DNA of 64,000 nucleotides from Nocardia aurea (lineage in GTDB: Bacteria; Actinomycetota; Actinomycetes; Mycobacteriales; Mycobacteriaceae). The notes under the pieces are model-generated. The model saw only the letters and a list, made by a program, of their open reading frames with translations. It searched no databases and was not told where the DNA came from. The stretch is taken from contig NZ_QCYJ01000099.1 in assembly GCF_003123685.1 (NCBI RefSeq), forward strand, positions 62,001 through 126,000. The letters run 5' to 3'. Each line of letters opens with the position of its first letter. Position 1 is the first letter of the stretch. The translations under genes were made by a program, and so were the position numbers. Shown here piece by piece: positions 8,798-16,618 of the stretch.

Positions 8798-8800
8798 CGC

Positions 8801-9802
8801 TCAGGCGCTGAGGGGCGCCGCGGTGACGCCGTAGCCGAGGTTGGTCAGCACCTCGCTGGTCGCCTTGGCGAAATTCAGGGTGATGAAGTGCAGGCACGGC
8901 GCGCCCTCGGCGATGAGACGCTGCGCCATCTCGGTGGCGATCTGGATGCCGACCTCGCGCACCGCGGCGCGATCCTCTTCCTTACCCTCACCCGCCGCGC
9001 GCCGCAGCCGGGTGAGCACCGAATCGGGCAGCGGACGGCCGCACAGTTCCTCGGCGCGCTCGACGGTGCGCAGCGAGGTGATGGGCATCAGCTCGGGGAT
9101 GATCGGCTTGGCGCCCTCGATCGGATCGAAGGCCGCGAGCCGATCGCGCAACCGCAGGTAGTGCTCGACCTCGAAGAACATCTGGGTGATCGAGTATTCC
9201 GCGCCCGCGCGTAATTTCGCCGCCAGGTATTCGGTATCGCACGCCAGGTCGGGCGAGCGGTGGTGTCCCTGCGGGAACGAGGCGACACCGACGTGGAAAT
9301 CGCCGAGATCGCGCACGATGCGCACCAGTTCGTCGGCGTACTCGACACCCTCGGGGTGCCTGCGCCACTCGCCGAGCGGATCACCGGGCGGATCGCCGCG
9401 CAGCACGAGGATGTTGCGGATTCCCGAATCGGCGTAGGAGCCGACCAGCGAGCGCAGTTCCGCCACGCTGTGACCGACCGCGGTCAGATGCGCCACCGGC
9501 AGCAGGGTGGTCTCCTGCGCCAGCTGGCCGGTGACCCGGACCGTGCGGTCCTTGGTCGATCCGCCCGCGCCGTAGGTCATCGAGACGAAGGCCGGATGCA
9601 TCCGCTCGAACTCGCGGACCGCGCGCCACAGCCTGGCCTCACCCGCCGCGTCGCGCGGCGGGTTGAACTCCACCGAGAACGGCACGGAACCGCCCGAATG
9701 CGTCCGCAGACTCCGCACGACCGAGGGGGTCCCCGAGACGATCGGCGGCGTCGGGGACGGGCTCCCAGGGGTCGGGCGTCCCGGGACGGAATCGAAAGTC
9801 AC
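8801..9802 (-). CDS. metF: Methylenetetrahydrofolate reductase
   Basis: Reduces 5,10-methylene-THF to 5-methyl-THF for methionine synthesis. The 333-residue product has the MTHFR barrel: PFSVEFNPPRD near the start, FVSMTYGAGGSTKDRT, NILVLRGDPPGD, YSITQMFFE, and the late CLHFITLNFAKATSEVL. The start is taken as GTG at 9802 because TACACT lies exactly 6 bases upstream and no ribosome site is present, which is the leaderless pattern seen throughout this window. This gives about 40 residues before the conserved core, longer than enteric MetF, so a shorter start is not excluded. The neighbour order with the polyprenyl synthase matches mycobacterial Rv2172c-Rv2173. Confidence 0.9.
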   Translation of the reverse strand: MTFDSVPGRPTPGSPSPTPPIVSGTPSVVRSLRTHSGGSVPFSVEFNPPRDAAGEARLWRAVREFERMHPAFVSMTYGAGGSTKDRTVRVTGQLAQETTLLPVAHLTAVGHSVAELRSLVGSYADSGIRNILVLRGDPPGDPLGEWRRHPEGVEYADELVRIVRDLGDFHVGVASFPQGHHRSPDLACDTEYLAAKLRAGAEYSITQMFFEVEHYLRLRDRLAAFDPIEGAKPIIPELMPITSLRTVERAEELCGRPLPDSVLTRLRRAAGEGKEEDRAAVREVGIQIATEMAQRLIAEGAPCLHFITLNFAKATSEVLTNLGYGVTAAPLSA

Positions 9803-9808
9803 CGACCC

Positions 9809-9814
9809 AGTGTA
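9809..9814 (-). promoter_or_regulatory. -10 hexamer of metF (leaderless type)
   Basis: TACACT on the minus strand with a 6-base spacer to the GTG start; no Shine-Dalgarno sequence. Confidence 0.6.
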
Positions 9815-9913
9815 GAGGTGCGGTCGGACCCGTAGGGCAGGCCCGTGGACAGGGCGAGTGCGCACGTGGCGCGCGACAGGTGTACCGCGCGCAGGCGTGC
9901 CGGACAGCACGGG

Positions 9914-9919
9914 TATTCT
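9914..9919 (+). promoter_or_regulatory. Candidate -10 of the polyprenyl synthase promoter
   Basis: TATTCT preceded by GGG, about 135 bases before the gene. No good -35 is visible. A second candidate, TATCCT, lies at about 9933. Confidence 0.35.
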
Positions 9920-10054
9920 AGACAACTGGGCAGTATCCTCGCGGCGGCCCGGATCACGCACGGTGTGCATGGCATCGAAACGGCACGCCCGAGCACGACG
10001 AGACCTTTCGCCGCGCGCCGCGCGGCACCACCGAAATGACCCCTGGAGGTTGCA

Positions 10055-11215
10055 CTGTCCGCCGGATCCGGTACTCCGACGCGAACCCCGTCGGCGGCGC
10101 TCCACGGACCCGCCGACTCGACCGGGGCACCGTCGGCGACCCTCGGGTCGGCCGCGTTCGTCACCGCCACCGAATCCGCGCTCGACGAGTTCTTCGCCTC
10201 CCGCCGCGACACCGTGGCACAGCTCGGCCCGATCTTCGTCGACGCCGCCGAAGCGCTGCGCCAGTTCGTCCTTCGCGGCGGCAAACGCACCAGGCCCGCT
10301 TTCGCGTGGATCGGCTGGCTCGGCGCGGGCGGTGACGCCGACGGCCCCGACGCGGCGGCGGTGACGAACGCCTGCGCCGCGCTGGAACTCGTCCAGGCCT
10401 GCGCGCTCATCCACGACGACATCATCGATGCCTCGCGCACGCGGCGCCGTTTCCCGACCGTGCACGTCGACTTCGAACAGCGCCACCGCGAGCGGGGCTG
10501 GGCGGGCGAGGCCGACCGGTTCGGCACCAGCGTGGCCATCCTGATCGGCGATCTCGCCCTGGCCTGGGCCGACGACATGGTCCACGCCTCCGGCCTCGAT
10601 CCGGCCGCCATCACCCGCTTCGCACCGGTCTGGGCGCTCATGCGCACCGAGGTGCTGGGCGGACAACTGCTCGACATCAACGGCCACGCGGGCGGCGACG
10701 AATCCGTCGACGCCGCGTTGCGCATCAACCGCTACAAGACCGCCGCCTATACCGTCGAGCGACCGCTGCACCTCGGTGCCGCGATCGCCGACGCCGACCC
10801 GGCCCTGATCGCGGCCTACCGGGAATTCGGCACCGATATCGGGATCGCGTTCCAGCTCCGGGACGACCTGCTCGGGGTGTTCGGCGATCCCGAGGTCACC
10901 GGCAAACCCTCCGGCGACGATCTGCGCGAGGGTAAGCGCACCGTATTACTGGCAGAAGCGCTGCAGCGCGCCGACGCCACCGACCCGCTGTCCGCGAAAC
11001 TGCTGCGCACCAGCCTCGGCACCGATCTCGGCGCCGAGGAAGTAGAACGCGTACGCGCCGTACTCACCGATCTCGGCGCCGTCGACGATGTCGAACGCCG
11101 CATCGCCGATCTCACCGATCGCGGCCTCGCCGCCATCGAAACCAGCTCGGCCACTTCCTCCGCCAAGAAGACCTTGCGCGCGATGGCACTGGCCGCAACC
11201 AGGAGGACCGCATGA
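10055..11215 (+). CDS. idsA2: Polyprenyl diphosphate synthase (GGPP synthase type, CTG start)
   Basis: Condenses isopentenyl diphosphate into a C15-C20 prenyl diphosphate, probably GGPP feeding crtB. It has the FVLRGGKRTRPAF substrate motif, the first Asp-rich motif LIHDDIIDASRTRR, the GDLALAWADD stretch, and the second Asp-rich region FQLRDDLLGVFGDP. The conserved N-terminal helix LDEFFASRRDTVAQLG lies upstream of the first GTG (10214). No ATG, GTG or TTG is in frame before it. CTG at 10055, with GGAGG 5 bases upstream, is therefore the best start (386 residues). Synteny matches Rv2173 (idsA2), with the crt genes added downstream. Confidence 0.88.
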   Translation: MSAGSGTPTRTPSAALHGPADSTGAPSATLGSAAFVTATESALDEFFASRRDTVAQLGPIFVDAAEALRQFVLRGGKRTRPAFAWIGWLGAGGDADGPDAAAVTNACAALELVQACALIHDDIIDASRTRRRFPTVHVDFEQRHRERGWAGEADRFGTSVAILIGDLALAWADDMVHASGLDPAAITRFAPVWALMRTEVLGGQLLDINGHAGGDESVDAALRINRYKTAAYTVERPLHLGAAIADADPALIAAYREFGTDIGIAFQLRDDLLGVFGDPEVTGKPSGDDLREGKRTVLLAEALQRADATDPLSAKLLRTSLGTDLGAEEVERVRAVLTDLGAVDDVERRIADLTDRGLAAIETSSATSSAKKTLRAMALAATRRTA

Positions 11216-11415
11216 AAGCCGTCATGGGACCAGCCGATCGCGCCATCGCCGTCGGCGCAGGCCCTGCCCCTCGCACCACGGGAAAGCGTCGCCGCACCGT
11301 CGTGCAGACGGAACGCCGGTTGATCATGGCCGCGGGCCTGCCCGCGCGCCGTGCGATCCGACTACCTCGTTCCTGCGCCGCGACACCGGTCGAAGAGCGC
11401 ACCGACGACGAGTGA
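11212..11415 (+). CDS. Small basic ORF after the polyprenyl synthase (doubtful)
   Basis: A 67-residue ORF whose ATG overlaps the synthase stop as ATGA. The product is basic and Ala/Arg-rich (TGKRRRTVVQTERR). I recognise no family and see no signal or membrane segment. The overlap is the only argument for it; composition alone would not separate it from chance in such GC-rich DNA. Confidence 0.22.
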   Translation: MKAVMGPADRAIAVGAGPAPRTTGKRRRTVVQTERRLIMAAGLPARRAIRLPRSCAATPVEERTDDE

Positions 11416-11611
11416 AACCCGTTGCGGGAGAAAATACTTCCGCAACACTTCGGCCTCGGCGGAGCGCATTCGCACCGTCGCGCCGAACGGGCGCGCACAG
11501 CGCGGCCCACGAGGAAACCGATGACCCGACGGGCGTACAGGCATGTCCCCGTCCGGTCACGGCGGCAACGGTGTATTCGAAGTGCGCCGCGCAGGTATCG
11601 AGGAGAATCCG
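11416..11611. other. Gap before crtI, no gene seen
   Basis: With the doubtful small ORF just upstream, this forms a stretch of about 400 bases without a confident gene. The only clear signal is the GAGGAGA ribosome site at about 11600. No hairpin or -10 stands out. Confidence 0.5.
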
Positions 11612-13174
11612 ATGAAGACGGTCCCTGGACCGACCGAGCACGTGGTCGTGGTCGGCGCGGGACTGTCCGGGTTGGCCGCGGCACTGTATCTGCGCGGCGC
11701 CGGACGCACCGTCACCCTGCTCGAACAGGCCGACCACCCCGGCGGCCGGGTCGGGCGCTACACCGGTCCGGATTACGAAATCGACTCCGGCGCAACGGTT
11801 CTGACCCTGCCTGAACTCATCGACGACGCGCTGGCGGCGGTGGGGCACACCAGGGACACCTGCACGCCGCCGTTGCGCATCGACCTGCTCGCGCCGAGCT
11901 ATCACGCGCGCTTCGCCGACGATTCGACCATCCGCGTCTTCGCCGACCCCGACCGGATGGCCGAGGAGGTCGAGCGGACCTGCGGGCCGCGCGAGGCACG
12001 CGGCTACCGGCGGTTGCGCGACTGGCTCGGCCGGATCTATCGCGCCGAGTTCACCGAATTCATGGACACCAACTTCGATTCGCCCCTGGACATGATCCGG
12101 CGACCGGAGAAACGGGCCGCGCTGCTCGAACTCGTCCGCCTGGGCGGCTTCGGCAGGCTCGGTCCGCGCGTCGGCCGATTCCTGCGCGATCCACGACTGG
12201 CCCGCCTGTTCACCTTCCAGGCCCTCTACGCGGGGATGGCGCCCGCCGAGGCCCTCGCGGTCTACGGCGCGATCCCGCATATGGACACCTCCCTCGGCGT
12301 GTACTTCCCGCGCGGCGGCATGCGTGCCGTCGCGGCCGCCATGGCCGACGCCTTCACCTCGGCGGGCGGCACATTGCGGCTGAACACCGAGGTCGTCGGA
12401 CTCGAATACGAAGACCGCAGGGCCGAGCGGGTGCGACTCGCCGACGGCAGCGCGCTGCCCTGCGACGCGGTGGTCCTCACCGCCGATCTCGGCGTCATCG
12501 AACGATTCGGGCTCCGGCGGCGCCGGGGTCTGCGCGCCGCGCCGTCGGCAGTCGTGGCTCACGGGACCGTTCCCGCCTCGGTCGCCGCGACCTGGCCGGT
12601 GCGAGCCCACCACACCATCGAGTTCGGGGCCGCCTGGGACCGCACCTTCGCCGAGATCGCGGCCGGACGCGGGAAGGGCGCGACGATGAGTGATCCGTCA
12701 CTGCTGTTGACCCGCCCCGCCCTCACCGACCCGGCGCTGTACATCGAGCGCGAGGACGGACGGCACGAACCGTTCTCCCTGCTCGCCCCGTGCCCGAATC
12801 TGGTGTCCGCGCCGCTGGACTGGGATCGGCTCGGCGCTCCGTATCTGCGCGAACTGCTCGGCGTCCTGGAAGCGCGCGGCTACCGGGGGATCGCCACGCA
12901 TTTCACCGTCGACCATCTGGACACCCCGAAGACCTGGCGCGACAAGGGGATGATCGCGGGCACACCCTTCTCGGCCGCGCATCTGTTCCGGCAGACCGGA
13001 CCATTTCGGACCCGTAATTTTCCGACGTCCGGCGACAATGTGGTTATCGCCGGTTGCGGCACCACACCCGGTGTCGGGGTGCCCACCGCACTGCTGTCCG
13101 GGAAACTCGCGGCAAACCGGATGGCCGGTGCCACGATTCCACTCGGGATGAAACCCCACGCACCAGCGGGATAG
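11612..13174 (+). CDS. crtI: Phytoene desaturase / carotenoid dehydrogenase family
   Basis: FAD-dependent desaturase acting on phytoene, 520 residues. The N-terminus has the dinucleotide-binding motif VVVVGAGLSGLAAALYLRGAG followed by LLEQADHPGGR.G, and the CrtI-type IDSGATVLTLPEL. The C-terminal FAD contact is the NVVIAGCGTTPGVGVPTALLSGKLAA stretch. ATG at 11612 is chosen because GAGGAGA lies 6 to 8 bases upstream. It lies between the prenyl synthase and mptB, with crtB further on, giving the E-I-B set for C40 carotenoid synthesis. Whether the end product is lycopene or a shorter desaturation series cannot be read. Confidence 0.9.
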   Translation: MKTVPGPTEHVVVVGAGLSGLAAALYLRGAGRTVTLLEQADHPGGRVGRYTGPDYEIDSGATVLTLPELIDDALAAVGHTRDTCTPPLRIDLLAPSYHARFADDSTIRVFADPDRMAEEVERTCGPREARGYRRLRDWLGRIYRAEFTEFMDTNFDSPLDMIRRPEKRAALLELVRLGGFGRLGPRVGRFLRDPRLARLFTFQALYAGMAPAEALAVYGAIPHMDTSLGVYFPRGGMRAVAAAMADAFTSAGGTLRLNTEVVGLEYEDRRAERVRLADGSALPCDAVVLTADLGVIERFGLRRRRGLRAAPSAVVAHGTVPASVAATWPVRAHHTIEFGAAWDRTFAEIAAGRGKGATMSDPSLLLTRPALTDPALYIEREDGRHEPFSLLAPCPNLVSAPLDWDRLGAPYLRELLGVLEARGYRGIATHFTVDHLDTPKTWRDKGMIAGTPFSAAHLFRQTGPFRTRNFPTSGDNVVIAGCGTTPGVGVPTALLSGKLAANRMAGATIPLGMKPHAPAG

Positions 13175-13259
13175 TGTTCCCGACGAACCATTAAACTGAT
13201 CGCCGACCTAATTCGCTCGCGGTTGCGACCGCCGACCTGACCGGGGGGACCGACACCAT

Positions 13260-14942
13260 ATGCCACCCCCGGATACCCGCGCCCCCGAAAGCCCGGCAGG
13301 TTCGCGCGACACCGCTTCGCAGCCCGAATCCGCCGTACGCGCCGCCACGCTGCGCGCACGCGTGCAGACCTACACCGATTTCGTCCGGAGTCCGGAGGGC
13401 CACTCGGCGCTGCTGGGTCTCTTCGGCGCGGTGATGATCACCTTCGGCGGCTTCGGCGCGGGCAGCGTCCGCAAACGCGATCCGCTGCTGGAGGCGATGC
13501 ACCTGTCGTGGCTGCGCTTCGGCCACGGCTACGCCCTCTCGACCATGGTGATCTGGGTCGGCGTACTGCTGATGATCACCGCGTGGGTTCGCCTCGGGCG
13601 CACCACCATCGGACTCGGCGACCGTCCGGGCGCGGGGGTGACCCTGAACGAGTTGCGGGCGATCGTCGGCATCTGGATCTTCCCGCTGCTGTTCGCGGTG
13701 CCCATGTTCAGCCGCGACGCCTACTCCTATCTGGCGCAGGGCGCGCTGCTGCGCGACGGTTTCGATCCCTACCGGGTCGGCCCCGTCGCCAATCCCGGCG
13801 TGCTGCTGGACAATGTCAGCCCGGTCTGGACCACCACCACCGCGCCCTACGGCCCGGTCTTCCTGCTGCTCGGCCGGGCCATCACCGCCATCACCGGCGA
13901 CAACGTGATCGCGGGCACCATCGCGCTGCGACTGGTCATGCTGCCCGGACTTGCGCTGATGATGTGGGCGGTGCCGTATCTGACCAAACATCTGGGCGGC
14001 AAGCCGACGGTCGCGCTGTGGCTGGCCGTGCTCAACCCCCTGGTGCTGATCCACCTGATCGGCGGCGTCCACAACGAGATGCTGATGGTCGGACTGATGT
14101 GCGCCGGGATCGCGCTGGTGCTGGAACGTCACCACGTGGCGGGCATCGTCGTGGTCGCGATCGGCGTCGCCATCAAGGCGACGGCGGGGATCGCGCTGCC
14201 CTTCCTGGTGTGGATCTGGATGTTGCACGAGAAGGAACGCCGCGCCGCCCAGCGCGCCGGACTCGATCCGTCGCAGGTCACCGATTCCGAACACGACGAC
14301 GCGGCCCGCCCGTCCCAGGACAACCCCAATCCGGCCCTGATGTTCGCCAAGATCGCCGGACTCGGACTCGGCGTCTTCGCCGTGGTGTTCGTCGCCGCCT
14401 CGGCCATCGCCGGTGTCGGGATCGGCTGGCTGACGGCGCTGTCGGGTTCGAAGAAGATCATCAACTGGCTGTCGCTGCCGACGATCATGGCGCACGCCGT
14501 CACCTGGGTGACCCCGTTCAACACCGATCCGGTGCTGGTGATCACCCGGGCGCTGTGCGCGCTCGCCCTGGTCGCGGTGCTGGTGGCGACCTGGTGGCGA
14601 TTCCGGCACAGCGAACGCGAGGCGGTGCTCGGCATCCTGATCGCCTTCGTCGCGATCGTCATCCTCTCCCCCGCCGCGCTGCCCTGGTACTACTCGTGGC
14701 CGCTCGCGCTGGCCGCCGGTTTCGCGCTGTCGACGACGACCCTGATGGTGCTCGTCGGCTTGTGCGCGTGGCTGATGCTGGTATTCCAGCCGGACGGCTC
14801 GATCGGGCTCTACAGCTTCTGGCACGTCGCCGCCGCGACCTTCGCCGCCGTGGTCGCCGCGTCGTCACTGCGCAAGGTCGACCCGTTGCGGCTGCGCGCC
14901 GCTCCCCCCGCAGAACTGCCGACAGCACCCGCCCGAACATGA
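13260..14942 (+). CDS. mptB: Polyprenol-phosphomannose alpha-1,6-mannosyltransferase MptB
   Basis: Integral-membrane GT-C enzyme that starts the alpha-1,6-mannan backbone of lipomannan, using polyprenol-phosphate mannose. The 560-residue protein has a polar N-terminus of about 50 residues and then more than ten hydrophobic segments (e.g. HSALLGLFGAVMITFGGFG, ALSTMVIWVGVLLMITAWV). Typical GT-C loop residues include MFSRDAYSYLAQGALLRDGFDPY and HNEMLMVGLMCAGIA. Start ATG has GGGGGGA about 9 bases upstream. Synteny to Rv2174 supports the name. Its stop overlaps the start of crtB (ATGA), which is an unusual coupling. Confidence 0.92.
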   Translation: MPPPDTRAPESPAGSRDTASQPESAVRAATLRARVQTYTDFVRSPEGHSALLGLFGAVMITFGGFGAGSVRKRDPLLEAMHLSWLRFGHGYALSTMVIWVGVLLMITAWVRLGRTTIGLGDRPGAGVTLNELRAIVGIWIFPLLFAVPMFSRDAYSYLAQGALLRDGFDPYRVGPVANPGVLLDNVSPVWTTTTAPYGPVFLLLGRAITAITGDNVIAGTIALRLVMLPGLALMMWAVPYLTKHLGGKPTVALWLAVLNPLVLIHLIGGVHNEMLMVGLMCAGIALVLERHHVAGIVVVAIGVAIKATAGIALPFLVWIWMLHEKERRAAQRAGLDPSQVTDSEHDDAARPSQDNPNPALMFAKIAGLGLGVFAVVFVAASAIAGVGIGWLTALSGSKKIINWLSLPTIMAHAVTWVTPFNTDPVLVITRALCALALVAVLVATWWRFRHSEREAVLGILIAFVAIVILSPAALPWYYSWPLALAAGFALSTTTLMVLVGLCAWLMLVFQPDGSIGLYSFWHVAAATFAAVVAASSLRKVDPLRLRAAPPAELPTAPART

Positions 14943-16084
14943 CCGCGGCCCTGGCTTCCGGGGCAACGATCGGCGGATCGTCGGATGCGGCTTCCGCGTT
15001 GGCCGACGCCTACGAACTCTGCGGGCGGATCGCGGCCGAACACGGACGCACCTACCATCTCGCGACCCGCCTGCTCGGTCCTTCGCGGCGTTCGGCCGTG
15101 CACGCGCTCTACGCTTTCGCGCGCATGGTCGACGATATCGTCGACGTCGACAAGGCTTCCGGCGGTGCGCTATCCGCGGATCGGGAGCCCAGGTCGGGCG
15201 CGGACCCGGAGGCAGCGGCGGACGCGACCGAGCAACTCGACGCGATCGAGCGGCAGCTGTGGGCGAGCGTCGAGCGCCACGGGCCCGGCCCGATCGGCAG
15301 CACCGGGATCCACGTCCGGACCGGCGACGGCGCGCAGACGGGCGTCGTGACATCCGGGGCATCGCCGCCGACGCGGACCGAGCTCGCGGGTGTCGGTCAC
15401 CGCGACCAGGTGCTGCTCGCGGTGACCGACACCATTCACCGCTACGACATCGCACCCGCGCATTTCCGCGTATTCCTCGCGTCCATGCGCATGGACATCC
15501 CCGGTACCTCGCAATTCCGCGACCACTACCCGACCATGGACGACCTGCGCGAATACATGCGCGGCTCGGCGGCGGCGATCGGGCTGCAACTGCTGCCCGT
15601 ACTCGGCACGGTGGTTCCGGTCGAAGCGGCCGAACCTGCGGCGGCGGCACTCGGCGAGGCCTTCCAGCTCACCAACTTCCTGCGCGATGTCGCGGAGGAT
15701 CTCGATCGCGGGCGGCTGTACCTGCCCGCCGACGAACTCGCCGCGTTCGGCGTCGACCGCGCACTGCTCGCGCACTGCCGCGACACCGGCCGCACCGACC
15801 CGAGGGTGCGCCGCGCGCTGTCGCACCTGATCGCGATCAACCGCGACATCTACCGGCGCGCGAATCCCGGCATCGACCTGCTCGATCCCCGCGTGCGCCC
15901 CGCGATCCGCACCGCGAGCACCCTCTACGCGGGCATTCTCGACCGCGTCGAATCCGGCGGCTACGACATCTTCCGGACCCGCGCGGCGGTCCCACGCCGC
16001 GTGCGGTTGCGGGTCGCGGCAGCCGAATTCGCGGCATCGGCCGTGCGCGAACGCCTCAGAACGGCTCGGCGGCCGCTCGCCTGA
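14939..16084 (+). CDS. crtB: Phytoene synthase (squalene/phytoene synthase family)
   Basis: Joins two GGPP molecules head to head to give phytoene. The first Asp-rich motif is FARMVDDIVDVD and the second region is LTNFLRDVAEDLDRGRLYLP, both clear. The 381-residue length exceeds the usual 300-340. The excess sits just after the first motif, a Gly/Ala/Ser-rich stretch of roughly 50 residues before the conserved VTDTIHRYDI. The ATG overlaps the mptB stop. The 3' end overlaps the convergent DNA-binding gene by 29 bases. Together with crtI and the upstream GGPP synthase it forms a carotenoid pathway. Confidence 0.92.
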   Translation: MTAALASGATIGGSSDAASALADAYELCGRIAAEHGRTYHLATRLLGPSRRSAVHALYAFARMVDDIVDVDKASGGALSADREPRSGADPEAAADATEQLDAIERQLWASVERHGPGPIGSTGIHVRTGDGAQTGVVTSGASPPTRTELAGVGHRDQVLLAVTDTIHRYDIAPAHFRVFLASMRMDIPGTSQFRDHYPTMDDLREYMRGSAAAIGLQLLPVLGTVVPVEAAEPAAAALGEAFQLTNFLRDVAEDLDRGRLYLPADELAAFGVDRALLAHCRDTGRTDPRVRRALSHLIAINRDIYRRANPGIDLLDPRVRPAIRTASTLYAGILDRVESGGYDIFRTRAAVPRRVRLRVAAAEFAASAVRERLRTARRPLA

Positions 16085-16424
16085 TGACTTCGCGGGCCAG
16101 CGGTCCGTGCAGGGCGTCGACCGGTTTGCCGGGCAGCGTGTCGTCGTCGGTGAAGATCCAGCGCAGGATCTCCTCGTCGGAGTACTTGCCGTCCTTCATC
16201 ACGGTGATCAGGCCGGGCAGGAATCGCGTGACATTGCCGTCCGCGTCGAAGAAACGCTCGGGAACCCCGGCGACGCCGTCACGACGGACAGCGAGCAACT
16301 GGTGGTCACGCAACATCTGATGTACCCGTGTCACCACGATTCCGAGTCGGTCCGCCACTTCGGGCAGGGGCAACAGGGGTACCGACTCGGGAAGAACATC
16401 CTCGCTGCAGGGAAATGCGCTCAC
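16056..16424 (-). CDS. Rv2175c-like DNA-binding protein
   Basis: A 122-residue protein with a winged-helix/MerR-like N-terminal half (LPLPEVADRLGIVVTRVHQMLRDHQLLAVRR) and the conserved C-terminal DALHGPLAREVIRRA. It matches mycobacterial Rv2175c, which I recall as a DNA-binding substrate of the adjacent kinase PknL. GTG at 16424 is chosen because TACCGT sits exactly 7 bases upstream with no ribosome site. Longer starts upstream give Arg-rich sequence that looks non-coding. It is divergent from pknL. Which genes it controls is unknown. Confidence 0.85.
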   Translation of the reverse strand: MSAFPCSEDVLPESVPLLPLPEVADRLGIVVTRVHQMLRDHQLLAVRRDGVAGVPERFFDADGNVTRFLPGLITVMKDGKYSDEEILRWIFTDDDTLPGKPVDALHGPLAREVIRRAAAEPF

Positions 16425-16431
16425 CGGGTAA

Positions 16432-16437
16432 ACGGTA
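16432..16437 (-). promoter_or_regulatory. -10 hexamer of the Rv2175c-like gene
   Basis: TACCGT on the minus strand, 7-base spacer to GTG at 16424; no ribosome site. Confidence 0.6.
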
Positions 16438-16618
16438 GACCGTCGCCCGCGCGCGCCGTGAGACACCCGGGGGCAACCCGGCGTGCGCGGGTCGACGGAG
16501 AAACGCAGACGGCCGATCGAAGACACCGCCGGGTCGGGCACCTGATCCCGGTTACGATCGTGGTGCCGCACCGGGCGGCGGTTCGCTTGTCGCGTACTCG
16601 GCGAGGGGTGAGAACTTT

